DNA of 5,761 bases from WTJY01 sp041568735 (GCA_041568735.1 JBFFZG010000303.1:1-5761), one strand, 5' to 3'. Positions 1 through 5,761 are shown, numbered from the stretch's first letter. Made by a program: numbers and translations. The notes: generated by a model from the sequence alone, not told the origin.

Positions 1-2249
1 AGGCCGTCCCGGTAGATCGCCCCCCGGTAGGCGGTGATGGCCTGGCCCAGGGCGTCCATCATCGCCCGCCGCTCCCGATCGCCGAACCCGGTGGCCAGCG
101 ACGGCTCAAACCGCCGGAAGACGGCGTGGACGGCGGCCAGAAGCTCGGCCAGGGCCCCATTGACCTCGATCTGGCCAGACGCCGCCCCGGCCAGCTGCTC
201 TCGCCAAAAGGCGACGAAGCGGCGCAGATAGGCCGTGGTCACGACCGAAAGCCCCTTACCCACCAGCGCATTGTTGGCGTCGTTCCATTCCGGGCGCTGG
301 GTGTTCATCCAGATGCCCCCTTCCGGAACGAAATTGGCCATTTTGGCCAGGAGCAGCACCAGGATTTTTTCGATCATCGTGGCATGCCGAACCTGCCCGG
401 ACGGATCCCGGTGCAGCCGGCCGTCGCTGCCGATCTGGTCCACCGCCGCCTCGATGGCTTGCTCCCGCTCCCAGTCAAAATCAATCGTGTGGGACCAGTC
501 GGCCAGCATCTCCGCATACGGGCGCAGCCGGTAGGGGACGTCGGCCGTGGCGAAAATCGGCTGTCCCCACAGGCGGGCCAGCGAGCCGGGATGCACCTGC
601 TCGGCAATTTCCAGCAGCTTCTGCAGGTAGATGATCTGGTGATCGCTCCAGTAGCCGATATTCGACCAGGGATTGTCCGGCTCCGGTATCTCCCACTCGA
701 TGCCGGCCCGGGTCACCCGGTAGGGGTTGTAGCCGTCGGCCGTCGTGGCATTGAGAAACTTGGCGATGACCCCCTCGATATAACCCGGAAACGAGAGGAG
801 CAGCGGCTCCCAGTTCTGAAAGATATCGCGCCAGTTCCCCTGGTAGTCGATGTGGGGGGAGCCGTCCGGCTTCTTGAGATTGATCGAAAAATGATTCCAG
901 GGACGGCTGGGATCGCCGTGCCGGCGGCTGAAGATGAGGGGGAGATATTCGTAGCAGAGGCGGATGAGATCGGCGTCGCCGCCGGCGGCCGCCCGATCGT
1001 AGAGCTGGTCGATCGGCAGCTCCTCGGGCAGGCCGGCCAGCCAGCCGGCGTGGGCCCGGGCGACCGGCCGGTTGCGCGTCTGCAGGAAGGCCTGCAGATC
1101 GTCGCGGCTGACGGTGTAGCCATCGGCAAAGATGTCGCCGCGCATGATGTTAAAGAGGACATTGGCGAAATGGTGGGCCGCTGTCGTTTTAGTGGCCGAC
1201 AGCTGCAGCCCGTCGGCGGCCGCCACGAAGCCAACCAGGTTGGCCGTGTTCTGCTCGATATCGGCCTCGAGCGCGCGCACGATGGCCGCCCGCTCCTGCC
1301 CCAGCAGGCCGGTCAGCCGGACGATCGCGGCCCGGTCCTGGTTGACGTCGGCAACGATGTGCCATTCTTTGCTCTCGCCCGGCGGCAGATCAAAGGTGGC
1401 GGCGGCCAGGTAGGCCCCCGGCCGGCCGCAGAGATCGCTTTCCGGGGTGAGGGACAATCCCCGGCGAAACCGCTCGAGCTGGGCCGTGCTCAGGAGGTGA
1501 ACCGGGTTTTCCAGCCCCACCTGCCAGGCGACCGTCGCCTGCAGCGACTCGCTCGGTTCAGCCCGGTCGCTCAGCGTGGCGCTGAGGGCAAAGATACCCA
1601 CGCCGGTCCGCGGCTCCAGCTCATTCCGCTTGTAGGCGTGGAGGAGACTGCTCATCGTCGACTGCAGGGCGGCTGTGGCCCCATAGGGCAGCAAGTTCTG
1701 CAGGCCGTCGAGCAGGTCAATGGCGCACGGATCCGGCCCGTCGTTCCGCAGCCAGCCGCTCTTGATAAAACCAAAACGCTCGCCGGTGCGCCAGGTGACG
1801 CGCAGGGTCAGCTGCAGGTCCCGGTTGATTTCTTCGAAGATGAGCTGGCTGCCGGCAATATGTTTGTAGAGGTGGCGTTCAATCCGGTAGACCCCCGCAT
1901 ACCGCTCGGAAAAAGGCTCCCAGAGCTGCACGCGGCCGTTCCGGCTGGCCCGGATCACCGTCTTCCCGCCCGTCTCTTCAGTATGGGCGATGATCTTATC
2001 TTCAGTTTCATAGGGGAACAGGGCCCAATCGGCCTGACGCCGCCCCGCCGTCACCCCCCCATTGCTGGCCAGGAACAGCCAGTGGTCGGCGCTGCTGACC
2101 AGGCTCATGAAAAAGGGAGGCATCTGGTCGCTGTGGGCGATGCGGTAGTAAGTTTCGCCGGCCAGCTCCACAAAACTGCCGGCCGGCTCCTGCTGCCGCG
2201 GCTGAAGGGGCTGCTGGCCGAGATAAACGACCTTTTCTCGCTGGGTCAC
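1..2249 (-). CDS. Large putative carbohydrate-active enzyme of (alpha/alpha)6 type, 3' end outside window
   Basis: I translated the minus strand from GTG at 2249-2247 and found 749 codons with no stop; the gene runs off the window at position 1. The GTG start is chosen because AGGAG lies 9 bases upstream. The N-terminus (MTQREKVVYLGQQ) is polar, with no signal peptide or membrane segment, so the protein is probably cytoplasmic. Residues about 1-330 look beta-rich. Residues about 335-385 look helical and could be a linker. From about 400 on the protein is helical and rich in aromatic and acidic motifs: GNWRDIFQNWE at 471-481, NATTADGYNPYR at 500-511, PWSNIGYWSDHQ at 527-538 and RPEWNDANNALVG at 652-664. 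This order resembles GH94-type phosphorylases, whose catalytic Asp lies in a WND motif, here possibly D657. Inference: a sugar phosphorylase or hydrolase, perhaps of the GH94/GH149/GH161 group. The phosphate-binding region of such enzymes would lie beyond the window, so activity cannot be settled. Coding status is near certain; function is tentative. Confidence 0.93.
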   Translation of the reverse strand, partial: MTQREKVVYLGQQPLQPRQQEPAGSFVELAGETYYRIAHSDQMPPFFMSLVSSADHWLFLASNGGVTAGRRQADWALFPYETEDKIIAHTEETGGKTVIRASRNGRVQLWEPFSERYAGVYRIERHLYKHIAGSQLIFEEINRDLQLTLRVTWRTGERFGFIKSGWLRNDGPDPCAIDLLDGLQNLLPYGATAALQSTMSSLLHAYKRNELEPRTGVGIFALSATLSDRAEPSESLQATVAWQVGLENPVHLLSTAQLERFRRGLSLTPESDLCGRPGAYLAAATFDLPPGESKEWHIVADVNQDRAAIVRLTGLLGQERAAIVRALEADIEQNTANLVGFVAAADGLQLSATKTTAAHHFANVLFNIMRGDIFADGYTVSRDDLQAFLQTRNRPVARAHAGWLAGLPEELPIDQLYDRAAAGGDADLIRLCYEYLPLIFSRRHGDPSRPWNHFSINLKKPDGSPHIDYQGNWRDIFQNWEPLLLSFPGYIEGVIAKFLNATTADGYNPYRVTRAGIEWEIPEPDNPWSNIGYWSDHQIIYLQKLLEIAEQVHPGSLARLWGQPIFATADVPYRLRPYAEMLADWSHTIDFDWEREQAIEAAVDQIGSDGRLHRDPSGQVRHATMIEKILVLLLAKMANFVPEGGIWMNTQRPEWNDANNALVGKGLSVVTTAYLRRFVAFWREQLAGAASGQIEVNGALAELLAAVHAVFRRFEPSLATGFGDRERRAMMDALGQAITAYRGAIYRDG

Positions 2250-2258
2250 CGGATCGCG

Positions 2259-2263
2259 CTCCT
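2259..2263 (-). promoter_or_regulatory. Ribosome binding site for the downstream gene
   Basis: The minus strand reads AGGAG here, 9 bases before a GTG codon at 2249-2247 that opens the 749-codon frame. This decides the start, since there is no in-frame ATG nearby. The ATG at 2278-2276 is in another frame and ends after 10 codons. I see no convincing -35/-10 promoter pair in the 45 bases between the hairpin and the start codon, so the gene may be read through from upstream. Confidence 0.75.
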
Positions 2264-2294
2264 AAAATTGACGTTCATTCATTGGAAGGTTTTA

Positions 2295-2340
2295 GTGTGA
2301 AGGCTTCAGCCGGAAGGGGTTCCGGCCAAAGCCTTCACAC
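2295..2340 (-). terminator. Strong 21-bp intergenic hairpin, candidate terminator or mRNA-stabilising stem
   Basis: The outer arms (12 bp, 2295-2306 with 2329-2340) and inner arms (7 bp, 2309-2315 with 2320-2326) are perfectly complementary around a four-base loop at 2316-2319. The two positions between them (CA at 2307-2308 and CA at 2327-2328) mismatch if the plus strand is transcribed but form two G-U wobbles in minus-strand RNA. This indicates an RNA structure made from the minus strand. It begins 46 bases after the upstream TAA and ends 45 bases before the next GTG. No U-tract follows on the minus strand (it continues TAAAACC), so it is not a classical intrinsic terminator. It could be a U-less terminator, a 3'-end stabiliser, or an intercistronic stem that tunes expression of the two genes. 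Confidence 0.6.
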
Positions 2341-2349
2341 GAGTCAGCT

Positions 2350-2385
2350 CCGCCGCGGGCTCCCGTCGAGAGAACCCGCCGGCGG
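2350..2385 (-). other. Second, smaller G+C-rich hairpin just after the stop codon
   Basis: Positions 2350-2359 pair with 2375-2385 as ten base pairs, nearly all G-C, with one bulged base at 2379. An optional three-pair extension (2360-2362 with 2370-2372) lies inside the loop. The structure starts one base after the TAA of the glucanase gene. High G+C content makes chance hairpins common, so function is uncertain. It may act together with the larger downstream stem to protect the 3' end or terminate transcription. Confidence 0.35.
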
Positions 2386-2386
2386 C

Positions 2387-5300
2387 TTACGGGACGGCTT
2401 CGAACGCCCCCACATCACAGGCGGCATCCCGCGGGACGCCCCGCTGGTCGGTCGCCGGACAGACGGCCGGATCGGCCGCCCCGATGGCCGGACTGCCGGC
2501 CAGCAGCGCGTGGGTCCGGGTCGGCCCGCCGTTGTCGGCCAGCGCTCCCAGCCCGGCACTGCCCACGACCTGGTCATTCGGGCCGGCGAAGCAGGTGGCG
2601 TCGGTCAGCACGTTGTTGTGGTTGGCCACCAGCGCCACCGGGCCCGGGCCAAAGGGGGCCAGGAAGCAGTTGCTCTGAGCACTCGAGACGATGCTGTTGG
2701 TCAGGGTCAGCGTGGCGCTGCTCGGACCGAACGTCCCTACGAACACATCGGCGGGGGCCCAGACCGGTGAGGTGTTATCGGCCACCGTGGTGTTGACCAG
2801 GTTGACCACCCCATCGGTCGCGAACAGGGCACCGCCGTACCAGCCGGTGGCCGTGTTGCCGCTGATCGTGCTGTTGACGATCTCGGCATTGCCCAGCAGT
2901 CGCAGCCCCCCGCCGACGTCGCCGGACAGGTTGCCGCTGATCGTGCTGCGCACGATCGTCGTGGTCGTGTTGAAGAAGCTGTAGACGCCGCCGCCCGACC
3001 AGCGGGCATTGTTGCCGGCTACCGTGCTGTCGACCAGGGTCAGCGACGCGCCGTCCCCGCTGTAGATGCCGCCGCCGCCCTGCCAGAAGTCGCCGGCGTC
3101 GGTGTCCATCGTGTTGTTCGTCACCGTGGCGTATTCCAGCGTCAGGTCGCCGTTGTTCAGGATGCCGCCGGCCAGCTGCCAGCCGAAGCCGTCGGCGATG
3201 GTCAGGTGGCGGATGGTGGCCGCGCCCGTTGGCTCGACGATGAGGACCCGATCCACGCCGCCGCCGCTGACGGTCAGGCCGGGGGCGCCGGAGCCGTCGA
3301 TGGTGACCGCCCGGTTCAGAATCAGCGGACCGGAGGTCAGGCCGATCGTGCTGCCGGCCAGGGCCGGGTCAAAGACCACGGTGCCGCCGTCAGCGACCAG
3401 GCCGATCGCGTCGCGCAGGGAGCCGGGTCCGCTGTTGGCGGCGCTGGTCACGGTCACTTCAGTCGGCGCGGTCAGGCGGACCTGATCGAGCTTCAGGCTG
3501 GCCAGGGTCTTACCCGCGGGCAGCTTAAAGCCGTAGCCCCAGACATCCGTGAGGGTCAGCCCGTCGTCGGGCGCCCCGGCCGGCTGGGCCGCGCTCCGGG
3601 TGAGCGCATCGAACGGAATGACCACTTCCTGCCAGCCGGTGAAGTCGTCGACAAAAGTCGCCTCAAACCGCTCGGCCGTGTCCGGCGCCTGGTAGACTCG
3701 GACGTAGTCGATGGTCATCGCCTGCGGGAAGGTCAGGTCGTCGCTGACGGCCCCGCCGAAGTTGCCGCCGATGGCCAGGTTGAGCAGCAGGAAGACCGGG
3801 TCGTTGAAGACCCACTCGTTCGGGGCGACGTCGGCCGGCGTGGCCGTGTGGTAGAGAATGCCGTCGACGTACCACTCAATCCGGTCGGGCTGCCAATCGA
3901 TGGCAAAGGTGTGATACTGGCCGGCGACGCCGCCCGGGAAGGGATAGGTATTGCCGTACGACGACCCACCCGAGTAGCCGGGGCCGTGAATGGTGCCGAA
4001 GATCTCGTTGGGCAGCCGGCTGACGTACTCCATGATGTCGATTTCGCCGGTTTGCGGCCAGTCGACCCGGTCGATGTCGGTCCCCAGGCTCCAGAAGGCG
4101 GGCCAGAGGCCGGCTTCACCCGGCGGCACCAGGATGCGGGATTCGATGCGGCCGTAGGCGAACTCCGCCCGGTTCTTGGAGAGCAGCCGCGCCGACGTGT
4201 ACTCGCAGGGGCCGTAGTAGCAGGTCTGAGAGCCGTCGGCTTCGCGGGCCGTGATGACCAGGTTCCCCTGGCCGTCGGTGGCGGCGTTGTCCGGGCTGTC
4301 GGTGTAGGTCTGCCGCTCGGCGTTGCCCCAGCCGGGGATGCCGTTGATCGTGCCGTCCCCGATTTCATAGCCCCAGTTGGCCGGATTGGGCGGGGTGCCG
4401 GCCGGGTCGTTGAACTCGTCGCTCCAGGCCATCGACCAGCCGGCCGGGCCGGGATCGGCGGCGCGGTTGTCGAGCACCTCCAGGGTGATCGTCTCACCGC
4501 TGCCCTGGCCGTAGAAGAGGAAGGACAGCCCTTCGGAGCGGCTCCAATCTTCCCCGATGGCGAAATCGCGGCCGAAGCGCAGGCTGGTGCCGCTGGCGGT
4601 GAAGGGACGGCCGCTGGTCAGCCGGCCGTAGAACGGGGCGTTGGCCGCGTCGCAGGGCAGCCCCGTCTCGCTGAAGCGGAAGTGGAAGACCAGGTCGAGG
4701 TAGCTGTCGCCGTTGACATCTTCGGCATGGCGGACCGGCCGGCCGCTTTTATCCCGGTGGGTTTCGGACGCCTGCCCCAGCCGCACGGTGGCCAGGTCGA
4801 CCAGCCGCACGTCAAAATCGGCCGAGCCGTAGAGAATGACGGGAATCACACCGTTCCCCTGATTGCAGAGACGGCCGGCGATGCGCATATCGACGCCCAG
4901 CGGCAGCGCGGTGTTCAGGACCCGCTCGTAAGCCCCCTGCCCCGGCAGCGCCAGGGGATCGCCCGCGGCGATCTCCGGATTGGTCAGGGTGACTCCGCGG
5001 GAGGCCTCCCACAGGTAGGGGTAGCCCTCGAAGTCGTCTTTCAGCAGCGAGTCGTAGCGGTCGTTGTCTTTGATGGTGGCCGCCGCCTGCATGATGAAGC
5101 CGGGCGCGGCGTCGACCGGGTTGGACAGCCGGAGAATCACCCGCTCATTCCCTTCGTACTTGGTGTCGTCCAGGGTGGTCAGCGGGAAGGAAAGCTCGGA
5201 CGCGCCTCCTTTGACAAAGGTGAGCGTGCCGGCGGCCGGCGGCACGTAGTCCCGGTCGGGAACGGCCGTCCCCGGTTCCACGGCGTAGTCGACCGACACC

Positions 5301-5761
5301 TGGGCCGGGTCGTCATCGCCCAGGGAGCGGTTCAGCTTGACCTTGATCTGCCCCGTGGCCCCTTCGGCGATATCCGTGTTGTTGGCGGAGAAGCTGACGG
5401 CCAGCTCCGGCAGATCGGCCTGGCCGTAGAGGCTGACGTCGTCCAGGTAGTTGGTAAAGGCCGAGCCGGCGCTGAAGACGCCGAAGGCCCAGCCGTGGAC
5501 CTCGGTCAGGTTGAGCCCGTCATTGGGGGCCCCGTTGCCGATCTCCTTGCGGTTGAGGCTGGCGAAGGGGATCTCGATAAACTGCCAGCCGGAGAAGTTG
5601 TCGATGATGTCGATCGAGTAGCGCTCGGCCGTGTCGCCGGTGGTGCCGGGGGCGCGGTTGTCGAGCAGATCGAGGAAAAGGGTGCTGCCGGTGTTGTTGC
5701 CGTAGAGCCAGAAGCTGATGCCGACGTAGCCGCTCCAATCCTGGGTGACCCAGGTGTCGAC
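2387..5761 (-). CDS. Multimodular exported beta-1,3-glucanase (GH16, laminarinase-like), 5' end outside window
   Basis: The frame is open from the window edge at 5761 to TAA at 2389-2387: 1124 residues, with the true start upstream. The GTG at 5299 is an internal Val inside a Calx-beta domain, not a start. Visible order: CBM11-like copy 1 (1-114, partial), Calx-beta (120-234), CBM11-like copy 2 in three pieces (242-282, 393-441, 692-766), a small EF-hand-like module (283-392) and a GH16 domain (442-691) inserted between those pieces, then a right-handed beta-helix with choice-of-anchor-Q style end (767-1124). The GH16 signature EIDIME at 573-578 gives nucleophile E573, assisting D575 and acid/base E578. 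It should hydrolyse internal beta-1,3 bonds in laminarin-type glucans outside the cell. The domain types imply secretion, but the signal peptide is not visible. No membrane helix or sorting signal follows the last motif; the protein ends in AVP. It lies 137 bases upstream of the next gene on the same strand, consistent with an operon. Confidence 0.96.
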   Translation of the reverse strand, partial: VDTWVTQDWSGYVGISFWLYGNNTGSTLFLDLLDNRAPGTTGDTAERYSIDIIDNFSGWQFIEIPFASLNRKEIGNGAPNDGLNLTEVHGWAFGVFSAGSAFTNYLDDVSLYGQADLPELAVSFSANNTDIAEGATGQIKVKLNRSLGDDDPAQVSVDYAVEPGTAVPDRDYVPPAAGTLTFVKGGASELSFPLTTLDDTKYEGNERVILRLSNPVDAAPGFIMQAAATIKDNDRYDSLLKDDFEGYPYLWEASRGVTLTNPEIAAGDPLALPGQGAYERVLNTALPLGVDMRIAGRLCNQGNGVIPVILYGSADFDVRLVDLATVRLGQASETHRDKSGRPVRHAEDVNGDSYLDLVFHFRFSETGLPCDAANAPFYGRLTSGRPFTASGTSLRFGRDFAIGEDWSRSEGLSFLFYGQGSGETITLEVLDNRAADPGPAGWSMAWSDEFNDPAGTPPNPANWGYEIGDGTINGIPGWGNAERQTYTDSPDNAATDGQGNLVITAREADGSQTCYYGPCEYTSARLLSKNRAEFAYGRIESRILVPPGEAGLWPAFWSLGTDIDRVDWPQTGEIDIMEYVSRLPNEIFGTIHGPGYSGGSSYGNTYPFPGGVAGQYHTFAIDWQPDRIEWYVDGILYHTATPADVAPNEWVFNDPVFLLLNLAIGGNFGGAVSDDLTFPQAMTIDYVRVYQAPDTAERFEATFVDDFTGWQEVVIPFDALTRSAAQPAGAPDDGLTLTDVWGYGFKLPAGKTLASLKLDQVRLTAPTEVTVTSAANSGPGSLRDAIGLVADGGTVVFDPALAGSTIGLTSGPLILNRAVTIDGSGAPGLTVSGGGVDRVLIVEPTGAATIRHLTIADGFGWQLAGGILNNGDLTLEYATVTNNTMDTDAGDFWQGGGGIYSGDGASLTLVDSTVAGNNARWSGGGVYSFFNTTTTIVRSTISGNLSGDVGGGLRLLGNAEIVNSTISGNTATGWYGGALFATDGVVNLVNTTVADNTSPVWAPADVFVGTFGPSSATLTLTNSIVSSAQSNCFLAPFGPGPVALVANHNNVLTDATCFAGPNDQVVGSAGLGALADNGGPTRTHALLAGSPAIGAADPAVCPATDQRGVPRDAACDVGAFEAVP
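2390..3463 (-). other. Domain: right-handed beta-helix with choice-of-anchor-Q style C-terminus
   Basis: Residues 767-825 form a CSLREA-like entry segment (TVTSAANSGPGSLRDAIG, then VTIDGSG). Next come rungs carrying the motif [AST]TV/IxxN at 878, 912, 939, 964 and 991 (spacing 34, 27, 25 and 27 residues), with Gly-rich GGGI/GGGV turns between them. The end shows LADNGGPTRTHALLAGSPAI, TDQRGVPR and CDVGAFE, the hallmark of choice-of-anchor-Q proteins. Such helices are found in polysaccharide-active and adhesive surface proteins. No catalytic residues can be assigned from sequence alone, so binding or spacing is as likely as a second enzyme activity. Confidence 0.85.
2855..2948 (-). repeat. 19-bp direct repeat encoding the STISGN beta-helix rung
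   Basis: The same 19 bases occur at 2855-2873 and 2930-2948, exactly 75 bases (25 codons) apart and in frame, each encoding Ser-Thr-Ile-Ser-Gly-Asn. Neighbouring rungs at the protein level are more diverged. The identity suggests recent duplication or gene conversion of one helix turn, or simply shared codon choice for a conserved motif. Confidence 0.6.
3689..4438 (-). other. Domain: GH16 catalytic domain (laminarinase-like, subfamily 3 pattern)
   Basis: Residues 442-691 run from WSMAWSDEFND to DYVRVYQ, a normal full GH16 length of about 250. Characteristic motifs in order are PGWGNAERQTYTD (476-488), GNLVITARE (499-507), YGRIESRI (536-543), GLWPAFWSLG (551-560), WPQTGEIDIMEY (568-579), FGTIHGPGYSGG (588-599) and IDWQPDRIEWYVDG (621-634). 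The EIDIME motif with the bulge Met is the beta-1,3/1,3-1,4-glucanase form, and the IHGPGYSGG segment favours laminarinase specificity. All three catalytic acidic residues are intact. Cys514 and Cys519 lie close together in a loop. Confidence 0.95.
4586..4915 (-). other. Domain: EF-hand-like 'NGVIPVILYGSADFD' module inserted in CBM11 copy 2
   Basis: Residues about 283-392 contain GRLCNQGNGVIPVILYGSAD (296-315), a TVRLG segment (325-329) and an acidic EDVNGDSYLDLVFHFRF stretch (347-363). Its D348, N350, D352 and D356 resemble a calcium-binding loop. I know this arrangement from uncharacterised modules of large secreted bacterial proteins but cannot name the family with certainty. Cys299 and Cys370 could form a disulfide outside the cell. 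Its role here is probably structural. Confidence 0.6.
5060..5404 (-). other. Domain: Calx-beta
   Basis: Residues 120-234 show the Calx-beta pattern: an IAEGATGQIKVKLNR strand pair (131-145), DYVPPAAGTLTF (171-182), an acidic DDTKYEGNERVILRLSNP segment (198-215) and a terminal IKDND (230-234). Calx-beta domains bind Ca2+ and serve as spacers or adhesion modules in bacterial surface proteins. Here it separates the two CBM11-like modules and probably stiffens the linker in the presence of calcium. Confidence 0.88.
5420..5761 (-). other. Domain: CBM11-like carbohydrate-binding module, copy 1 (partial)
   Basis: Visible residues 1-114 carry the CBM11-type pattern DWSGYVGISFWLYG (8-21), LDNRA (33-37), DTAERY (43-48), FSGWQFIEIPFASL (56-69), DGLNLTEVHGWAFGV (81-95) and a closing YLDDVSLYG (105-113). 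CBM11 modules are beta-sandwiches that bind beta-1,4 and mixed-linkage glucans. The first strands lie beyond the window. In this copy the segment between LDNRA and DTAERY is only five residues (PGTTG), which makes it the reference for the interrupted copy 2. Confidence 0.75.

Larger units (their letters stand above)
3464..5038 (-). other. Domain: CBM11-like module copy 2, split into three pieces
   Basis: The module starts at DDFEGYPYLWEAS (242-254), resumes at FGRDFAIGEDWSRSEGLSF (396-414) and LEVLDNRA (427-434), and finishes with DTAERFEATFVDDFTGWQE (694-712), VIPFDAL, DGLTLTDVWGYGF and LDQVRL (up to about 764). The last two pieces match copy 1 motif for motif. A small module occupies about 283-392 and a GH16 domain about 442-691. 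The boundaries are approximate; the split itself is clear because copy 1 is contiguous at the second site. Confidence 0.75.

Noticed and set aside
2246..2278. A 10-codon leader ORF (ATG at 2278, TGA at 2248-2246) whose stop overlaps the GTG start.
   Set aside because: There is no Shine-Dalgarno sequence before its ATG, the peptide has no attenuator-like content, and the stop-start overlap could be chance. It could matter for translational coupling but is unsupported.
126..2300. A 724-codon open frame on the plus strand across the downstream gene region.
   Set aside because: The opposite strand carries a 749-codon frame with a good ribosome binding site and enzyme-like motifs. The plus-strand product is rich in Gly, Pro, Arg, Ala and Gln, poor in aromatic residues, has no recognisable motif, and ends inside the intergenic hairpin. 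It is an antisense shadow of a G+C-rich gene.
2250..2386. A separate promoter for the downstream gene, or an RNA gene or riboswitch, in the intergenic gap.
   Set aside because: Only 45 bases separate the large stem from the start codon, no -35/-10 pair is convincing, and the two hairpins do not resemble a riboswitch or other structured RNA class I know.
3733..4497. A 254-codon minus-strand frame overlapping the GH16 region.
   Set aside because: It is an out-of-frame shadow with very high Arg, Pro, Ser and Thr content, lying over the GH16 catalytic domain, whose correct frame is certain from the EIDIME motif.
5297..5299. GTG at 5299 as the start of a 970-residue glucanase.
   Set aside because: The same frame stays open to the window edge and encodes the first half of the Calx-beta domain and a CBM11-like module upstream, so this GTG is an internal Val codon.
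1..5761. CRISPR array, insertion sequence, tRNA or phage-related signal.
   Set aside because: No regularly spaced repeats, terminal inverted repeats with a transposase, tRNA cloverleaf or phage proteins are visible. Almost all of the window is taken up by the two minus-strand genes.

Overview
The window reads as a G+C-rich bacterial chromosome segment (about two thirds G+C by eye) with two genes, both on the minus strand and both cut by the window edges. Choice-of-anchor-Q type beta-helix, Calx-beta and CBM11-like modules in one very large exported protein, together with the codon use, suggest a filamentous or heterotrophic Chloroflexota-like bacterium. That taxonomic guess is an inference and is weakly supported.

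Layout, in the direction of transcription (right to left). Positions 5761 to 2387 hold the 3' part (1124 codons plus TAA) of a huge multimodular beta-glucanase. Its visible order is: partial CBM11-like domain, Calx-beta domain, a second CBM11-like domain split by two insertions (a small EF-hand-like module, then a complete GH16 laminarinase-type catalytic domain), and a C-terminal right-handed beta-helix with a choice-of-anchor-Q style end. The N-terminus, where any signal peptide would be, lies beyond position 5761.

Positions 2386 to 2250 are intergenic and hold two hairpins. The larger has a 21-bp stem that pairs fully only in the minus-strand transcript, where two positions become G-U wobbles. 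A Shine-Dalgarno AGGAG precedes the next gene.

Positions 2249 to 1 hold the first 749 codons of a second large protein, with a GTG start and no stop inside the window. It has no signal peptide. It looks like a member of the (alpha/alpha)6 carbohydrate-enzyme group, with a beta-sandwich-like N-terminal part, a helical linker and an EWNDANN motif like the WND motif of GH94-type phosphorylases. I do not recognise its exact family.

Taken together, an exported endo-beta-1,3-glucanase could cut laminarin, callose or fungal beta-glucan outside the cell, and the soluble downstream protein could process the imported oligosaccharides, for example as a beta-1,3-oligoglucan phosphorylase. The first half is well supported by motifs; the second is a hypothesis from context. 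The most unusual feature is the domain nesting: the duplicate CBM11-like copy shows exactly where the catalytic domain was inserted.
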